64,000 nucleotides of DNA. It comes from Aspidiotus rigidus. Its lineage: Eukaryota; Arthropoda; Insecta; Hemiptera; Diaspididae. Shown here in pieces: positions 12,390 through 25,385 of the stretch. The notes under the pieces were generated by a model. It searched no databases, was not told where the DNA came from, and saw only the letters and a program-made list of their open reading frames with translations. Each line of letters starts with the position of its first letter. Position 1 is the first letter of the stretch. Location of the stretch: the NCBI GenBank assembly GCA_035079385.1, contig JAVHKY010000056.1, forward strand, positions 6,207,501 through 6,271,500. The letters are read 5' to 3'. The translations under genes and the position numbers were made by a program.

Positions 12390-14349
12390 ACTGCAACAGG
12401 CGACAAGAAAAAAATTGTCTCACGAAATTGCAAGCATAATCAACTGATCAACTTCAATGTAATTTACTTTTGGAGGATAGGTAAAGCATTACAAATGAGA
12501 ACAGGAAAGATGATCCCCACCCTTTTGATCCATATTTTTTCAAAATTAAAGAGCCCGAAATCTTTTTCAGAAATAATTAGATATAAGTATAGTCCATAAA
12601 CAAAGCTTTTCTAGTTTTATTAATTCAAGACTGGAAAGCAATCAATTCAGGCAAGTCAAGACATAACCTCTGAACCAGAATTTCTGCAATTTCTTGGGTA
12701 CCTATTGTTCAAACCGGGCAATTCGTTGAATTTCAGTCAAGTTTCACTCTTTATGGTATTTCTGGTAAACGATAATCAAATTGCGTTCTAGTTAATTGTA
12801 TCGCAGATATCAGCTCAAAATGCATTACGTGGACGCAAACTGGTTTACATCCCAAGAAATACATTATCGGCTCCCAACTCAGCGTTACTTGACAGGTACG
12901 TCTTTTGGTAGTTGCTTGTGTCGCATGTGTAGCGCCGCCCGTCCACCATGGTGGAGAGGGTGCGGGTTGCGTATGCAATAATTCTGCTTCTTCTAACACC
13001 GAAATCGACCTTTTCGGGTATCACTTCAGTTTATGTCTTTGGGTGAATGTGCTCTAATAATTTATGTACCAGTAATTGTGTCATTGTTACGAATAGTTTT
13101 CCTGTAGCATCTTATAGTACATCTAAAAATGTTACACCAGTGTTCTTTTGTAGTGAACAAAAATTGGAATGAAAATTTGGGTGGAATAATTTCACGATAC
13201 TGTCATACAAATATAAAGAGTTGAAAAAAAATAAAAATCGTCTGATTACATTCGTCGTTCAAATACTCTATACGAAATAAAGAGTACACTTCGAGACCTA
13301 AAGATGTAACGAAGATAAAAACCGTAAAAAAACGAGAAGCTCGTAGTTTTCTAGCTAGTCTTCTCAACAAACCGCATCAATTAGTTCATCATACTTCTTT
13401 TCGTTACCTCCAACGATAATTGTATGGAAAAAGCAATTTGACTGTTCTCTAAACAGGAGGCACTTTTAGCTCAATAATCACATGAGCCCATCAAAAGGCT
13501 ATTTTATATTACAATAATGACTGATGGCTCCAAATCGGGACCGAGAAGAGAGTATGCATGTTTGGTGCAGCATTATACGTCCCAAAAACTCATCCTTCAT
13601 ACCTATTTAAAGTGATGAAATCTAGCGTGTCTGTAAAATTATTCACTTTAATATGTCGACTCGTATTGAGGAGAACATTTCTATTATGAAGAGGTATACT
13701 CACAAGGAGTAAGAAACGACAATTACTTTTGAGACCGTATCAGCGCTGTTAATCCAAAATTTTGAAGAGTATAAAAATTTTTCAAGTTCAAAAATTAGGT
13801 AATTAATGTTTTCGTTCGATCAAAAAAAAATCGTATCTTCCAGGACCTAATTGTGACAAGGAATAATTAAGATTTATAACATAAACCAGATGTAGATATT
13901 ATGATGAAATCTACCGCACCCACGCACCTAAGTAGTGTCGGACAGTGAAATATAAAATGAATTTATAATAAGTTCGGTATTATCTAGAAGCTATTAAAAG
14001 TTCAACTTCGCAAAAAAAAAAAAATCTTACAAGAGAAGATGGTAAGAGAAGCTAGAGGGCAAAAACAACCGAGGTAAGGTGTGTAAAATTGGTAATACGT
14101 GTAATTACATTGAAAAACAATACGATTCAAAGTTCACTTTCGCTTGGACCTAGGTATACCTATTGTAACCTAGAAGATCTGGCCTATTTGAAATTACAGA
14201 GGAGACGCGACAGAATAAGATACGAAGGTGCATTAGTTTTGAACGAAAATATCGGGTAACACTACTTTATGGAAAGCGAACTCATTGTATAAACTTACTT
14301 AGAAAACAACGACAGTATTCTTCTTATATGTACATAGTACAAGAAACGT
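12390..14349. other. Intergenic DNA upstream of the peroxidase
   Basis: No convincing gene. It must contain the peroxidase promoter and any non-coding first exon, since the sequence immediately before the ATG reads like an acceptor (CCTGTTGCAG). A dispersed repeat at 12920-13030 is listed separately. The rest is AT-rich with no recognised content. Confidence 0.4.
12920..13030 (+). repeat. Dispersed GC-rich repeat, inverted relative to 32095-32212
   Basis: About 110 bp (CGCATGTGTAGCGCCGCCCG ... GGGTGCGGGTTGCGTATGCA ... AACACCG..ATCGACC.TTTCGGGTAT.ACTTCAG) matches the reverse complement of 32095-32212 at roughly three quarters of positions. It is GC-richer than its surroundings. I do not recognise the family. 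Confidence 0.7.
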
Positions 14350-15253
14350 ATTTTATTTCAAGGAGGTGAAAAGCAGAAATCATTATGTTCGTTTCGCTGA
14401 CCACTGATATGTCAATTAACCTGACATTCCTATCTTTCTTATTAATTATTGTGATGTCAGGACGATTATGCGCTATAGTCTTGTGTGTCAGCAGTGTTCT
14501 GTCTCAGTACATCGTGTACTCATCTTTTTCAAGGACTTTATTCGGCGCGTACTCATAATATTTTCGAACTTTTTCGTTCAACCCGTATTGTTTGGCCAGC
14601 ACGCTGTGTACCACTTTGGCAACATTATCATACTTTTCTTTGTATTGGATCGGTGCCTGTACTTCACAGCCGGCAGTAAGATGCTGTATTGTTTCGGGCT
14701 TCTTCCCACAAATCCTGCATCGGTCGTCTTCTGCCTCAGGTTCACGGAGAATAAATTTTCGGTAATTCCTCGTTTTAATTACCTGGTCCTGTATCGCCAT
14801 AATGAATCCTTCTGTCTCAGGGAATAAATATCCCTTTTTAAGCCACAGTAAAGAGCTCTGTTTGTCTATGTTTTCTTTTTCCAACTCCGCAGGGTATCGG
14901 CCGTGTAGGCTCTTCTCTTTCCACCTTGTTACCCTCTGTTCGGTCGTACTTGTTGCTTCATTCTCTCCATTAGCTAAATTTACCGGGGTGTGTTTTTTAT
15001 CCGCTCTAACGATGGCGTCGTGCATTTTCGAGGTTTGTCTTTTTTCATAGAAGTATCTCCAAAGGTTGTTAATCTGTTTAGCGTGCAATTCCACCAAGTT
15101 GATGATACCTCGTCCTCCCATACCTCTTGGGATTGTTTGCCTTTCTATGGCCGCGTTAGGGTGCAGCATTCTATTTGTGTCCGGGCGTCTGGGCGCGTGT
15201 GCATGCGCTTGCAAATCTATACCCGTGGGTGATTCAGAAATTTGCGAGTACAC
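14350..15253 (-). pseudogene. 5'-truncated R2-like non-LTR retrotransposon (C-terminal zinc finger and endonuclease)
   Basis: An open frame of 249 codons (15253-14504) carries the post-RT region of R2/R4-type LINE polyproteins: WLKKGYLFPETEGFIMAIQD, then the CCHC finger CRICGKKPETIQHLTAGC, then KVVHSVLAKQYGL and YYEYAPNKVL. Past a TGA at 14503-14501, where such proteins have Trp in a YWDR-type motif, the same frame continues with TIAHNRPDITIINKKDRNV and LIDISVVSETNI, a restriction-like (PD-D/E-K) endonuclease block. The RT domain is missing, so this is a 5' truncation with a probable Trp-to-stop change. Hydrolysis by this domain would normally nick the target DNA for priming. Confidence 0.8.
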
Positions 15254-16206
15254 CCCGCGTGCGCGTGCAAATCTATACCTGTGGGATAGCTCAAAATATT
15301 TTTCATACTATTATTATGGGCGAAAGGCATAAGCCTAAAATATTTTATATCAGACTTATGTTAAACCGAGAGAGGGACCAAGAAAGAGGGCGAACGAGCG
15401 GAGCGAGTGACCCCCACAAAAGTTCATAGCTCAAAATATTTCTCGAACCAGATTTGTACGACACCAAGAAAGGGTGCGAACGAGTAATATCTCACGAGCA
15501 CTTTACCTAGTAGAGGCCTAGACTAAAATATTTCAAGATGACTGATAAAATATGAGACATAAAACATGATCTTCATTTATAGAAATTTTTTCTTCTTTCA
15601 ATTATTTTTAACAAAAATATGTTCTTACTCTTGGTTGTGTAACTATATCATGAATAAGGAAGTCAAGAGTTGAAAATTTAATCGTTTAAAACTGGAATAT
15701 TATTTTAACATGATACTTTATTTTGTATAATCACCTCAACAGACATAAATTTTAAGTTAGATGGTCAATAATGATGGTCAAATCTGTAAGTACTTATTTG
15801 ACTACTCATCGACGCCAATCCGATCATCTAGAGCATTCTCACAACCGCTTCCTCACTTAGTATAAACAATGTAGAACCATATTAAGTACCACGTGGATCG
15901 CGACTAAGCAAAATATTTTCCCTGAAAAAATTACCGGTAAGATGCATTCCAATAAAATTTATTACCGCTCCCTCATTCTTCGTGCTTAGTACTAACAACA
16001 TTTCAGGAAAATCTCGAGGAAATAGGTACTAACAAATTGGAAACAACAGGAAATGCATCTAGTTTTCAAACATCTTCAAATACCTAAAAAACCCCTGCGT
16101 CAAAAGATCTTTTCCTCGCTCATCTCAAATTAGGCCATACCTAACTCAATCACATTGATCTCTTCCGAAGTTAATTCTTCTCTACCTCTCGATCATCATG
16201 CGATCA
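15254..16206. other. Intergenic DNA with repeat scraps
   Basis: Includes a short duplicated phrase (CAAATCTATACC then GTGGG near 15212 and 15268) and a segment near 15545-15590 (GAGACATAAAACATGAT) that recurs near 20430. No gene recognised. Confidence 0.4.
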
Positions 16207-16214
16207 AGCAGCCT

Positions 16215-16517
16215 CAGTGGCGGATTATCCTATACGCGCGGAAAATTTCTAGGGGCGACAAATTTTTCAAATAATTATTTCAAAACTTTCAAAAATACAT
16301 CGAATGAAGAAAATAACTCTTACTTTGGAAGTGCGAGCAATGTGGGCGAGTAAAAAAATGTATATAGCTCGAGAGTCGAAATTTTTCCAAGTTTTTTGCT
16401 GGACGGCGGACGGCAAATTTCTCAAAAAGCCCCCCATAAAACAGGTTTCCTGTTAAAAATTTAGGGGCGGCAAATTGACAAGTGCGTAGAGCGGCAGAAG
16501 TGCTTAATCCGCCACTG
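16215..16517. mobile_element. Non-autonomous hAT-like element (MITE), 303 bp
   Basis: Terminal inverted repeats CAGTGGCGGATTA and TTAATCCGCCACTG are characteristic of hAT elements. Flanking octamers AGCAGCCT (16207-16214) and AGCAGCTT (16518-16525) form an 8-bp target duplication with one mismatch. No coding capacity. Confidence 0.85.
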
Positions 16518-17301
16518 AGCAGCTTTATTCGTGCATTTGTATTAAAAACTTCATAACTTTGAACTCGAAAAGTTTATTAAATCTCACCTCATCCATCGCT
16601 GATAATGCTGAAAGTCTCTAGTTTCTTCCAATATTTACGTTCCACCAAATCTTTCCCTTCTACTCTCGTTTTCTATCCTCCACCATGAAACTTTCTATCA
16701 ATCTACTAAGTAAAAAATTACCCAAGTTTGTAATCACGTAGAATTGTTGTTGAATAACTCGTACATAAAAAAAAAATGTTATTCAGCTGAATAAGTATTA
16801 ATGATCTTGTTTTGGGCTCAGCCTAGCAGGACTTTCAACAAAATAAAAATAGTCCACAATTGAAGAATATAACTTCAAATTGTACCATAGTAAAACACTC
16901 TTCGACGAGAAAGAATCAACTTTCACTAAGAGTCTTGAAACAAAATCGTGTCTGAATCTTTAGCTTCAGGATTGGAATAATGTAAACTTACGAGTTAGAA
17001 GAACATTTAAGGAATGAGGCTTTGAAAGGTTAGTCCTGTACTTATAATTATATATAGTACGTCTAGAAAAAATTGATATGTATGATGGTGCCACAATTTG
17101 AAGGCACTCTTTTTCCAATGCTCCTTTTGGCGAAATTCCTTCATCCTCAAAAATTCTAGCAACCAGTTTTTTCTCCGACAAATAAATTGTATCAAAGTTG
17201 ACACTTGCACTATTATGTTTTTGCGACAAGTTTTGACTACATACAAATACATTTTTTAACGGTTGTAATAATTACCCCCCGCAAAAAAAATTGCGAAGAA
17301 A

Positions 17302-17307
<6 letters not shown>

Positions 17308-17352
<45 letters not shown>
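17308..17352. repeat. (ATC)n microsatellite
   Basis: About 14 perfect CAT/ATC triplets. Confidence 0.95.
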
Positions 17353-17353
<1 letters not shown>

Positions 17354-19344
17354 CTGTTATCTTGCATCCGATTCTTTATTATGAGGAAACAAAAAATGGT
17401 TGAAATGACTACAGATTACATGACAGTGAGAGAGCTCTTGGTCCAATTTATTATAAGAATTGTATAATTTGATTCGGGAAGTTGTCGTCAACATTATATG
17501 AGAAATTAATAGTAATTCGTACTATTGTTGTACTGAATGGGAGCACTTTCTTACTGATGGAGCGTCTTGTCTATGTAGTCTGCAGTCATTTAAATAATTT
17601 TTTCTTCCTCAGTATGAAATGTTTAATTGTATAAATCCCTTTTTTTTAAGTCGCTCCCTTGTTTTCCTCTTATTCTTCAAGTTCTTTCGCTTTGATATTT
17701 TTGAGGAATAGAAGAAAACAGCATAAAAATGAAACAACAACAACAACAACAACACAGAAAAAATTCTTTAGACTATTCATCTTGAAAAAAAGAATGAAGG
17801 AATCATAAATTTTTCGAGGTGAAACTGTAGAAGACAACAAGAACTAGCAAAATTCTTTTTGATAATTGACAATAGAATGCGGATACTGCATCATTAATTT
17901 CAACGTATTAAATAAATAGCGATATAGACTCGAACGTAGCAATTGAACGCAAAAATTATCATTCAAATTAGCCATAATTATATAGAAAATAGGAGTCGAC
18001 TTTTACACTTAATGAGACACAACCATGAAAATAACAGCTTTGAATCTCAGAATCTTTATAAATTCGTTCACCTCAACCTACAGTAAGGTTGACGAACCGA
18101 AATTAATCGCGCAGAGAGATTCACCCTTTTAGAGGAGGAAAAGAAAAACGCTTGCAATTGCCGGCTATTGGTCGCAAATTTTGAAATAATAAAATTTCAC
18201 AAGAAAAATTCTTGAGAGCTAAAAATGGTCAAAGATACGAACCTGATGTTCAATGGTAATACAGTATTGACTAGCGAAATTATAAAAAATTCCGCCTATG
18301 AATACAAGATTTTTAAATTCTCTTTGAGGAACTTTCTCAAAACATTTTTTAGAACACTTGGTCGGATAGTAAACTACCGAGATACGATAACTATAACAAA
18401 ATCATCTCATTTCAAATAGAGAGAAAAAAAGAAAACTAATGTGTTAAATTTGATCGCGGTGAACTAAGACTTCTCCAGATCCTCACAACACGTCAAGAAA
18501 TTGAGTTATACTTTTTTTCGCGCACCATTTTCCATATCGGATATCGTTTGAATGGCAACGAACCTCAGATTAGACGATTTTGCTATGTAGTTCTCACTTG
18601 ACTCGAGTGGGGTTCGTCTATACGAACGCGTACAATTCGTTCACTGGCGGTACGTAAAGCAGAATGTGATCGTATCCGTCTCGATATGAAGTTTTCAATC
18701 TTCAAAATATACAGCGAGTATGTGCATCTATATTCCTGGGAAGTAGTACCGCGCGGGAGAAGAGGTCTGAACGTGAAAAACTCAAAATTAATATACCACA
18801 TGAAACGATCATTCTCTCGTATTCAGAAAAATTTGTCAACAGAGAAAGAAGACATCAGATCTGAAATTCATCTTGAAAAAATCGTTTTTATGAGTGATGT
18901 AATAGTTTACTTAAATCGGAACTAATTGACAGATTTAAATTTTATTGGTGAATTATCTCCTTATCTTTCGAATGAAATCTCGGCTAAATTCACAATTTAC
19001 TTTTCAACTTGCACGACGTTTTGAACAAGTCACTGTTCTTTGTCGAGTGAAAAAACGAACCGAAACTTTATTATCAAGTAATATACAATGGGGGGCAAAG
19101 AACGAATTAAAGCAAAATATTCACTGAGGCTCTCAACATCGTCGTATGACACGATAAAAAGTCAGTAAGGTCGGTTCACAGTTGAACTTATTTTTAAACA
19201 GGGAACCTGTCGCACGAGGGGGGGGGGGGTGTATCATTTAAGAAAAAAGGCTGGTCGCAAGAAAACGCAAGACTTGGAAAAATTACGACTTCCGAGGTAT
19301 ACATGACAAGGAGGGGGAGGGGTAATGTTTGGGCTTTATGCTCG
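17353..19344. other. Intergenic; no gene recognised
   Basis: AT-rich with a short CAA run near 17740 and short open frames lacking splice context or family resemblance. A G run lies near 19219. Confidence 0.35.
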
Positions 19345-20350
19345 GCGGTCTATACTAGTTTATACTAGCTCTATATTGCAAGGTAATATAAAGCTCAACA
19401 TCTGAAGAGGGAAGACTAAGTCTAAGTTTAGATAGGCCTATTGTATACTAGACTTGTACTAGTTCTAAGCATCGTTTATACTAGTTTTATACCAGGTTTG
19501 GGCCTCCTTCATACTGGGCTTTTCTTTTTATACTAGGCCTAGTCTTCCCTTTGTTATACTAGCTTCATACAAGACTTATACTAGGTCTAAGCCTTTTTTA
19601 TCCTTGGTTTTTACTGGACTTGTACTAGGCCTTGACTTCCCCTTTTACCAGGCTTATACTAGGTATAAGCCTCTTTTGTACTACCTCCATACCAGGAGCC
19701 TTGCACTAGTTGATACTAGCTCTATACTGCAAGCTATAGTGTAAAGTATCTAAAACACGTTTCTCTATAAAATTACGGCTCACTATGACAAATTCATATT
19801 TTATTTTTTTACAATTCACCGCATATAAATTTATGCTCGGTATTAATAAATTTATATGCGGTGAATTGTAAAAATAAAATTTGAATTTGCTACAGTGTAA
19901 AGCTTAACGTCTGAAGAGAGAAAGGCAAGTATAAGCTTAGATCTGGTATAAAACTGGTATACTGATACTACTTGTATACTAACAGGATATCATACTACCT
20001 TCATACTAGTGCGCCTATACTGATTTATACTAGTTCTATATTGCAAGCTAGAATAAAGCTCGGCATCTGTAGACCCCTACTATGGAACTAAAGCTGAAGA
20101 CAGAAAGGTAATATTCAGTATCGCATACTAATACTAGCTGATCCCTGAGAGTCACTCCACCTCATTGTCTAATCACTCAACCTAACATATAGTACTACAC
20201 CTACTCAGCCTAGTACAGTATGTTACACTTACATTAATTGCTAAGAATGGAAAGATCAAGCGGAACTGAGCACGAGCCACTCAGTCTAATATATAGAAGA
20301 CTAAGCAGGTACTACCTGTACACCAACTACTATATTTTGTACGACCAGTT
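19345..20350. repeat. TATACTAG/CTAGGCTTATAC repeat field
   Basis: Degenerate repetition of TATACTAG, ACTAGTTCTA, TATTGCAAG and AGGCTTATACTAGG through about 1 kb, with no fixed period. It contains a short palindrome near 19800-19880, where ATTCACCGCATATAAATTTATG is mirrored around GCTCGGTATTAATA. Same vocabulary as 2240-2670. Confidence 0.7.
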
Positions 20351-20586
20351 TTTAATGAAGTGAAAATAACCCCGTCATTTAGTTAAATAGGGGGAGACCG
20401 TCGATGTTATAAGGTTCACTGTCCTAAAAGAGACATAAAACATGATTTTTATTTTTTGCTCTTAGAAACTTTTTTCGATGCGCAGCGCCCTTCTTTAGGA
20501 GGGCCCGACCATGCGGCACCCCATCAAGAAAGGGGAAAAAAATTCAGATTTGTATTTCAAAAGTAAGTATGAATAATTGATTTTTA

Positions 20587-20705
20587 CAAAAATTTTATAT
20601 AGTTGCTGACGTTTCGAAGGGCACAGCCTTCATCCTGAGTATAAGTTCTGCTCCGAGGATGAAGGCTGTGCCCTTCGAAACGTCAGCAACTATATAAAAT
20701 TTTTG
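20587..20705. repeat. Perfect 50-bp-arm hairpin
   Basis: Arms 20587-20636 and 20656-20705 are perfect reverse complements over 50 bp; the loop is 19 nt. The right arm reads AGGATGAAGGCTGTGCCC then TTCGAAACGTCAGCAAC then TATATAAAATTTTTG. GAAACGTC-type phrases recur at ends of several retroelement classes, but here the segment is duplicated head to head. Confidence 0.9.
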
Positions 20706-20919
20706 TATATTTTTTTAATGACGGTAGAGCCTTTAAGTAATAAAATCAATTATAATAAATCCGTCAAATAAAGGTTTCTTGTTCTGTTTTAAGTAGGAAT
20801 AATTTTCAATAGTCAATAAAAATGATTTCTAAAATTTAGTGGGATAAATAATATATGGAAAATGTTGATGTGAAAATTGACCCTGGTGTTTCTTAGGAAA
20901 TTCGGGTATCCGCAAGGGC

Positions 20920-21490
20920 AAATTAGTAAGGCACACATGCGCATATCACCTTCTGTTCGGTGATTGTACGTGTTCTTTTAGTTTTCGAATTCAGCAATGT
21001 TGTAAAATTGTGCTCACAAAACCAGACATAGAAACTTGAAATAAAATTTCGAACACGTTCTTATGCAGGACTGGGTACTCACTTTTCATGCGTACTCAAA
21101 ACGACCTGTGTTACGTTGCTGAACTTCAGTCTGAAATTTATAGTTTATGAGTGATAGAGAAGAAGCAAATGGATTCCTTAGTCAATCTTATTCTGGTTCG
21201 TTTGAGGGTGGGAAGTAGTTTTTGAAGAAGCTGCAAGGTGTATGAATAGTCCATAATTTTTTCGACGACTGCCTTTTTGAAAAGTGGAAACATCTCGTAG
21301 AGACCACCTCTCAACCGAGTACTCCACGTGCACAAGTTGTCTCTGAACGCTGATAGTTTATTTGAGAATTTCATCAAGTTTTCGTCGGGTCCTTATAAAT
21401 AAGAATTGAGACTTTCCAGGTGTTGGAAAATTAAGGTACGCTAGCCCAGCTCTAAAATCGTCGTTGGCTAAAAGCTGATCCACATCTATC
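20920..21490 (-). pseudogene. Degenerate hAT transposase (ZBED/GTF2IRD2-like) fragment
   Basis: A minus-strand frame at 21377-21138 encodes FSNKLSAFRDNLCTW, then RLRGGLYEMFPLFKKAV, resembling the KL.LW...L..G....FP.L block of domesticated hAT/BED transposases. Downstream (about 21080-20950) another frame reads EYPVLHKNVFEILFQVSMS, then a stop and RKLKEHV, resembling the (S)EYP.L...A..ILL.F.T dimerisation end. The pieces are in the right order but frameshifted. Family assignment is by resemblance only. Confidence 0.45.
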
Positions 21491-23139
21491 TAATGTTCTT
21501 CACTCATGAGAAATAAGAATACTTTCGTGACGAGAGTAAAATAGTGCTTTTAGTCAACAGAATTATATTGGTGTTGTAACATTGGCATAGATAAGTACAT
21601 ACTTCGGAACTTCTCGTTTTCACATCCAGTTATTGATAGATTACTTCATACGAGCATTTCTTCAATCTTTTGTTTTCATTCACTGTTATACTCCTCCCGT
21701 CATTATGAGCCTGTCCTACATTTAATTAGAATAATATTGTACCGGATCCCAGTGGACAGTTTGGAAATTAACGAAAAGTCGTGATGATCTCGAGATCTTC
21801 TATGAAAACTTATTTGTTGGCTTCAAGGAATCCGTTTAAGTAAATTTTGTATTACCTCTCATACAACTTCAGCACATTGATGCGACGGGCTTCGCCTCTT
21901 CTTTTCTCTCAAAGACGTTAGTACTTGGTACTATCAAACTAATTTTAATCAGTCTGCAATTGACGTATGAAATTATAGTAGTGGCACATTCGTACCACCT
22001 TTACTCATAATAAACGGAGAAACTATAAACCTTTCTTCGCACATTGTGGTTAGATTTAAGAGCTAGGATAAGTACTATGTCACGTGTAAAAGACTCACTT
22101 CATTCACATAGACTAATTTAATCAACAGAGCGTGAATAGACGGTCCGTTTTCGCATTATTTATCGTTGTCGTTTGGTGAACAACAGTTGTCAGGCATAGT
22201 CTATGAACTCGTTAAATAAACTGAATTATTTGTAGTATTCCCGAACGACTCCAACCTGATGACTGTCGGTGCGATCGCAATGAACATCATTGTATTAAAG
22301 AATTGGCCATCCTATATCTCGGAACCTATGTCTACAGTAGCACGCGGGCCGATATTTTTAGAAGTACGTAAACGTAAAATGTAGCAGGGATAATTCGATA
22401 CTTTTAATAATTATATAATTACAGTACGTGTTGTGTGCTTATCTATTTAGTCACGGTTAGAATATTATTTCTTTTTCCTCGAGTATATTTCATTTTACCT
22501 GCTGCTGATTTCCCGTTGCATAATTATGGTGAAAATCTATGCCAGTGTACCGAAATCGTATATAACTATCGCAAGAGTATTCCTAAAAAGCAAAAAATCA
22601 ATAAAAATAAAAAAAATCAAGTAGGCCGATACCCGTATACAGGACACACTTCATTTTAGTTTCTGGTTCAGCGATAAAAGACGTTTCCAATAAAAACTTT
22701 TGATACAAAACTCTCATCGATACATAATAAGGCTTAAAAGAAAGAAAGAAAAAAAAAGGTTAATTGGTTAAAAAATGAATAATCTAATGGAAATCGGTGG
22801 CAATTATTCAACAGTTGTGACCGCTGCACGTACTGTTCTGATTCTCTTGGTTTGGTCGCACGTATAAATTTTCTTATATTATGAATTCAAAAGTTTTTTC
22901 ATACGAATATACTGCTCTGATGATTTTGATGATTTTTTCCACTTCTAGAGGCCCAGAATAAAATTTTCAAAATTACCTCATGAGAAATTTCCAATAATGA
23001 AATTACGTTTTAATATAACTATGAACCTATTTATTTATGTAAATTGGATAGTGAAGTGCATTTTATGATAGGTATGTAGGTAACCTAATGAACGAGTTGA
23101 TAATAATTTTTTACTGTATATTTTATTTAAATATAAAAT
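21491..23139. other. Intergenic; no gene recognised
   Basis: AT-rich DNA with no reading frame of recognisable character and no repeat that I can place. Confidence 0.35.
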
Positions 23140-23681
23140 CAGAGCCCGCACTAAAAATGAAAAGTTTCGGCACTTAATGTTGCATTTTCGGCATTACTCG
23201 GCATCTAAAAAAAGGGGAAAAACGTGCATTTTTAGTGTTTTACAAATTTACAATCAGAATTATTCAATTTACGACCAAAATCACTTGGTTTTGACCAAAA
23301 TAAACGATTTTTGGGGATCAAACTGATCAATGAAAAATCTTAGTGATTTTCCAATCAAAATTTTTTATTTTTCAACTTCGAGCTAACAATAATATTCTCA
23401 AAAAACTGCCCAATTTTCATCAAAATTGCTGAATTTTAAGCAAAATCAAGCAAAATTCGTCCAAAATTTTATAATTTTAGACGATATTTAACAAAATGGT
23501 CATTTTCGGCCTTATTCGGCTTTAAACCCCGTTTTCGGCATTTATTCCATTTTCGGCAATTATCGGCAAAATAAATTTTTTTCCCTAGCCTCTACGACCC
23601 CCAATACATACTTCTGTACCATTTTCATACTTTTCGGACGTACTAAAATGATTCGGCAAATTTCGAGGAATCCGGGCTATG
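23140..23681. mobile_element. hAT-like element with TTCGGC-repeat ends, 542 bp
   Basis: Ends CAGAGCCCG and, on the other strand, CATAGCCCG. The flanking octamers TATAAAAT (23132-23139) and TATATGAT (23682-23689) agree at 6 of 8 positions. Both ends are packed with TTTCGGC/CGGCATT words (eight or more). No ORF. Confidence 0.6.
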
Positions 23682-24524
23682 TATATGATTGTTCCAATGC
23701 TTTATTGCAGAGGTGAAACATAAATTGAATTGAATATTGAACGATTCCTGAATGATGTACTGAAGAAGAGACGACAATTCGCAAAAAAGACGACATCGAG
23801 CACAGGTTCAGTTCATAGATAGGTATTGTAAGGCCAAAATGAACGTAGAGGGTACATTGAGGAAATTTCGAATGTCCACAAAGACCCCTTTAGCTCACTG
23901 AACAGAAATGAATCGAAAGGAATGATGTGAAATGATGTCTACCTGGATCAATGAAACTGTTTTTAATTCCAATATTAAGTTGTACACGGTCTTCAGCGCA
24001 AAACATTTTTCGATTTAATACCGAACATATAGCATTCTTGTGGAGTTGACTTTTACGTATACTCATTAATGATGAAAGTGTTTATCAATGATAAGATTCT
24101 AAAAGGCGATAGAAAAATAAGTAATTGAGTGAAGTAGTCTCAATTTGACACAAGAAAAAGGGTTTGAAGGAAATGAGTAAAAACCAATGAAAAAAAAATG
24201 AAATAGGTACGGAGATTGAAATACGAAGTCTGAGAACCCACAGGAGAAGAGAAATGCAAAACCTGGGTACTGATTCAGCAGTCACCACACCTCCTCCTAC
24301 TTCTTTCAATCTTTCACGCCTCCTCTCGTCATTTTACATTAATCAACTCGTTTTTTTGATCTCTTCGATTAAGTTTCACTTACAGTATGTTAAGACTCTT
24401 TCGTAAAATCTACGATCACTGACTGTTTGGTTTTTCTTGAATCCACGCCATATTTTCCATCTCCAACACAATTTTCTTCCCTCAATATTTCCCTCTCTAT
24501 CATCTTTCATTGCGTTTTCTCTCA

Positions 24525-24572
24525 TTCATTCATTCATTCATTCATTCATTCATTCATTTTTTTTTTTTTTTT
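24525..24572. repeat. (CATT)n microsatellite followed by poly-T
   Basis: Eight CATT tetramers, then about 16 T. Confidence 0.95.
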
Positions 24573-25385
24573 AATTCCATCGACATAGAATATTTTGAAA
24601 AATTCTCATACTAAGTTAGCCTATACCTATTTCAAATTTTTATCTACAGGCATGAATAAAACTTTCTGCCTTTCTTCATCGATGAAGTCAATTAAGAAAA
24701 CTATCTCAACCTCCAAGAGAAATGAAATATGACTACCTATAGAAGAAAATAAAGGAAATCAAGGGACACAACAACACAAGAGACACACAATCAACTTGAC
24801 GTACTTGAATAAAGACGATGAATGAGAAAGATAGAGAGAAATACTATGTAAAACGAGGAAAAAAGTACATAGATATTTGTAATAAAAGGAGATCAATACA
24901 TGAAAAATACGCTTGAAAATTATGGAAAAGGGAGGATGATGTATAAATCAATACCACGGCTATAAAATGATGATAATCGTACACAGCACGCGTTCAAGAT
25001 AATAATAATATAGAAAATTAAAACTATCTCCAATAATCAAAGGTAGAACACACGTTTTTCATTGTTCGAAAATAAAATTTGCAATGATGTAGATTCGATC
25101 ATATTATCTTTGCGTCGTGTCGATTTCCATCATTCATATACATACATGCTTCGAGAAATCTTATAAGTTATAGGCCTAACCATCAGCAGGAATTTCGTTC
25201 TCATTGACTCGGATTAGTGGTACTAGAGAGTTGATATAATGTATCTCTAGTACAATAGTGGTCCGATTACGAATTTACGCAGCACACCTGATTCTAGGCC
25301 TATGTACCCAATTTATGCATAATGATTTTTTAACTATACATAATATTCTTTTTCTTTCTCGTTACACGAGGAAATTTTATTCGAC

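Noticed and set aside
12751..12999. Cys/Trp-rich minus ORF upstream of the peroxidase
   Set aside because: It falls on the dispersed repeat at 12920-13030, whose other copy reads differently in frame; no sign of coding selection.
17308..17352. CRISPR-like array of short repeats
   Set aside because: Simple ATC microsatellite; no spacers, and the DNA is eukaryotic.
20587..20705. Hammerhead ribozyme, as found in some Penelope elements
   Set aside because: The arm has GAAAC but no CTGATGA box in the right place, so the catalytic core is incomplete.
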